64,000 nucleotides of DNA, taken from NCBI GenBank assembly GCA_963969495.1, contig OZ018331.1, positions 154,426,684 through 154,490,683 on the forward strand, written 5' to 3'. Shown one piece after another: positions 62,753 through 64,000 of the stretch. Within the stretch, counting starts at the first letter, position 1. The number at the start of each line of letters is the position of its first letter. The translations under genes and the position numbers were made by a program. The stretch comes from Ceratothoa steindachneri. Its lineage: Eukaryota; Arthropoda; Malacostraca; Isopoda; Cymothoidae. The notes below the pieces were generated by a model. That model did no database searches, was not told where the DNA came from, and was given only the letters and a program-made list of their open reading frames with translations.

Positions 62753-63676
62753 TGTAAGGTGGGACAAATAGGGAGAGGTCTTGGTGACCTTGATTACTTA
62801 CGAGGAGTAGCCACATAACCCACAGTGGGTGGGGCTACTCTTCTCAAACTCGCGTTTGCAAGATGCGGGCCTCCTGTCCTTAGGGAGTCACCGAACGAAC
62901 TTCGAAGGGGGAATGGGGGATGATTTCCCCACACTCGGCTTGAGTGAGCTAATGGGCCTCTTGTCGTAAGAAGTCGCCAGATATGGGCCTCCTGTCCTCA
63001 GGAGGTCACCAAACGAATTTCGAAAGGAGGAGGGAGATGAATTATCCACACTCGGCTTGAGCGAGCTAATGGGCCTCTTGTCGTAAGAGGTCACCAGAAG
63101 AACTTCGGAGGACGGCTTCTCCAATCCTTGATCCGAAGGCGGGTGAGAAAGGCTGACGTTGCCGCACGAGACTCTTCTCCCGACCTCGAAGATACGGGGG
63201 TGATGTCCAGCTCTTCCGTGGCTTGCCACCGTCACTCACACTTCTTGGGAGTGAGCTCGTTGGTTTTCACTCCTTTTGGTGAAGTCTCGTCTAACCGAAT
63301 CTGTCCGTCAGCCTGGAGCGGGGTGCATATATACCCGGAGCTATTCAAAACAGAGAGAGATTGAGCACATCTTAACCTTCGTTACCGGGCACGATGAAAC
63401 GAGCGCCTCCTTACGAGGAAGTGTCAACGGTTGAGATCAGTAGCCAGACGGGAGACAGCGGTGGGGCCATAAACGCGGTTCACGTCGAGTCTACAAAGCA
63501 GTCTCCCGACCCAAGGGGGAGGGGGGGAGTAAGGTTGAGACGACCGGGAGGAAGCTTTTGTGTGAATTTCACGGGAACCTGGTGGCGGGTCAAACGAGGG
63601 AGAGGTCGGAAGGGGGAAGGGGAGTAACGTCTTAGGCGGTGGGGGAATAATATTATTCAAAGGGGATTCCTCCACA
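62753..63676 (-). repeat. LTR of gypsy element B (924 bp; 5' LTR in element orientation)
   Basis: Starts TGTAAGGTGG, ends TTCCTCCACA on +. It contains a tandem duplication of about 128 bp (62,867-62,994 and 62,995-63,122) in which GGGCCTCCTGTCCT and GAGCTAATGGGCCTCTTGTC recur; this accounts for its extra length over the other LTR. TATA-like sequence near 63,334-63,326 (minus strand). Confidence 0.92.
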
Positions 63677-64000
63677 ATGTGCAATAGCTGTGAAAAGTGG
63701 TCTCGACTTTAGATCAATAAGTTGACTCAATGTTTCATACCTCGATGTGGAGGTCCATACGGCCGTGGCCCCCCTGCTCCTTGCAACAGTGTCCTTGCCC
63801 CCAAGGAGAGGGTACTTAACCCTTCATAACTTTCTGCAACTTTGTTGTCATGATAGAACCGTTCTTTTTGCCCGCGACCTCAATGCGAGGAGTGCTGCCT
63901 CAGATTACACTTCAAACAACCCAGCAGGCAGGAATCTTGAGACACTTATTGAAAGACAAATCATGACAAGAATTGGACCAAACTTCCTCACATACATTAC
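63677..64000 (+). pseudogene. LINE fragment: APE endonuclease, same clade as A and B, runs off the window
   Basis: One frame with a single stop: AIAVKSGLDFRSIS, stop, LNVSYLDVEVHTAVAPLLLA, LPPRRGYLTLHNF, DRTVLFARDLNARSAASDYT and LIERQIMTRIGPNFLTYI. It aligns with the endonuclease of copy B (MAVKKGLEF, PPRRRYLPLHNF, VLFMGDLNTHTR, RIGPNFPTYIG). The GDLN motif reads RDLN. It begins directly at the end of the gypsy B LTR and continues beyond 64,000. Confidence 0.82.

Larger units (their letters stand above)
58727..63676 (-). mobile_element. gypsy-type LTR retrotransposon B (non-autonomous, INT upstream of RT)
   Basis: LTRs at 58,727-59,525 and 62,753-63,676 enclose a 3.2-kb internal region read on the minus strand: gag, zinc knuckle, protease, integrase fragment, RT end, RNase H pieces. 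The domain order is the same as in element A. The LTR sequences of A and B are unrelated, so these are two families of one lineage. I see no target-site duplication (GCGAA before, ATGTG after), and the flanks belong to different parts of LINEs. A purine tract GGATAGGGAGGAG stands just before the 3' LTR in element orientation. Extensive deletions make it non-autonomous. Confidence 0.88.

Overview
This window is eukaryotic and made almost entirely of mobile elements and satellite DNA; I find no host protein-coding gene, rRNA, tRNA, CRISPR array or prokaryotic feature that I can support. The mix suggests an arthropod, perhaps a crustacean or chelicerate, but that is inference from repeat content only. 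The evidence is CR1-like LINEs with an SGNH-esterase ORF1, a LINE clade with three gag-like CCHC knuckles, gypsy elements with a leucine-rich gag and integrase upstream of reverse transcriptase, a ZMYM1-type hAT, a Tigger/pogo relic, and a transposase-like family I associate with arthropod genomes.

Layout. 1-9.5 kb: three decayed CR1-like LINE copies (190-4316, 4741-5780, 6190-9365), all on + and separated by C/T-rich tracts. 9.5-15.5 kb: AT-rich non-coding DNA with two degenerate tandem repeats and a (TA)n microsatellite. 15.5-18.4 kb: a fourth, 5'-truncated CR1/L2-like LINE with long open stretches. 18.4-24.1 kb: non-coding DNA with a Tigger-like relic at 20.77-21.99 kb. 24.15-24.55 kb: a 28-bp tandem repeat whose units can fold as hairpins. 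27.7-38.6 kb: a second, unrelated 28-bp minisatellite in both orientations, interrupted by a hAT remnant (about 30.95-31.86 kb) and by the best-preserved LINE of the window (33.18-38.15 kb). 39.07-42.24 kb: a broken transposase-like gene with a 1.1-kb insertion. 42.8-57.5 kb: two minus-strand copies of a CCHC-ORF1 LINE (A and B) arranged head to tail; B is split by a gypsy element (47,285-53,880) with 5-bp target duplications. 58.15-64 kb: LINE reverse transcriptase and endonuclease fragments on + flank a second, rearranged gypsy element (58,727-63,676).

How the parts work together. The elements are nested and mostly dead. The LINE at 33-38 kb has nearly complete reading frames, but carries an ORF1 frameshift, an early nonsense codon and an Asp-to-Asn change in reverse transcriptase motif A. 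Both gypsy elements keep their LTRs, gag, protease and integrase pieces but have lost the reverse transcriptase core, so they could move only with help from a complete relative. The most useful observations are the integrase-before-RT order in both gypsy elements, a conserved two-stem 3' end in three LINE copies, the association of LINEs with pyrimidine tracts, the inverted minisatellite arrays, the gypsy element with non-matching flanks and unequal LTRs, and the transposase-like family at 39-42 kb.
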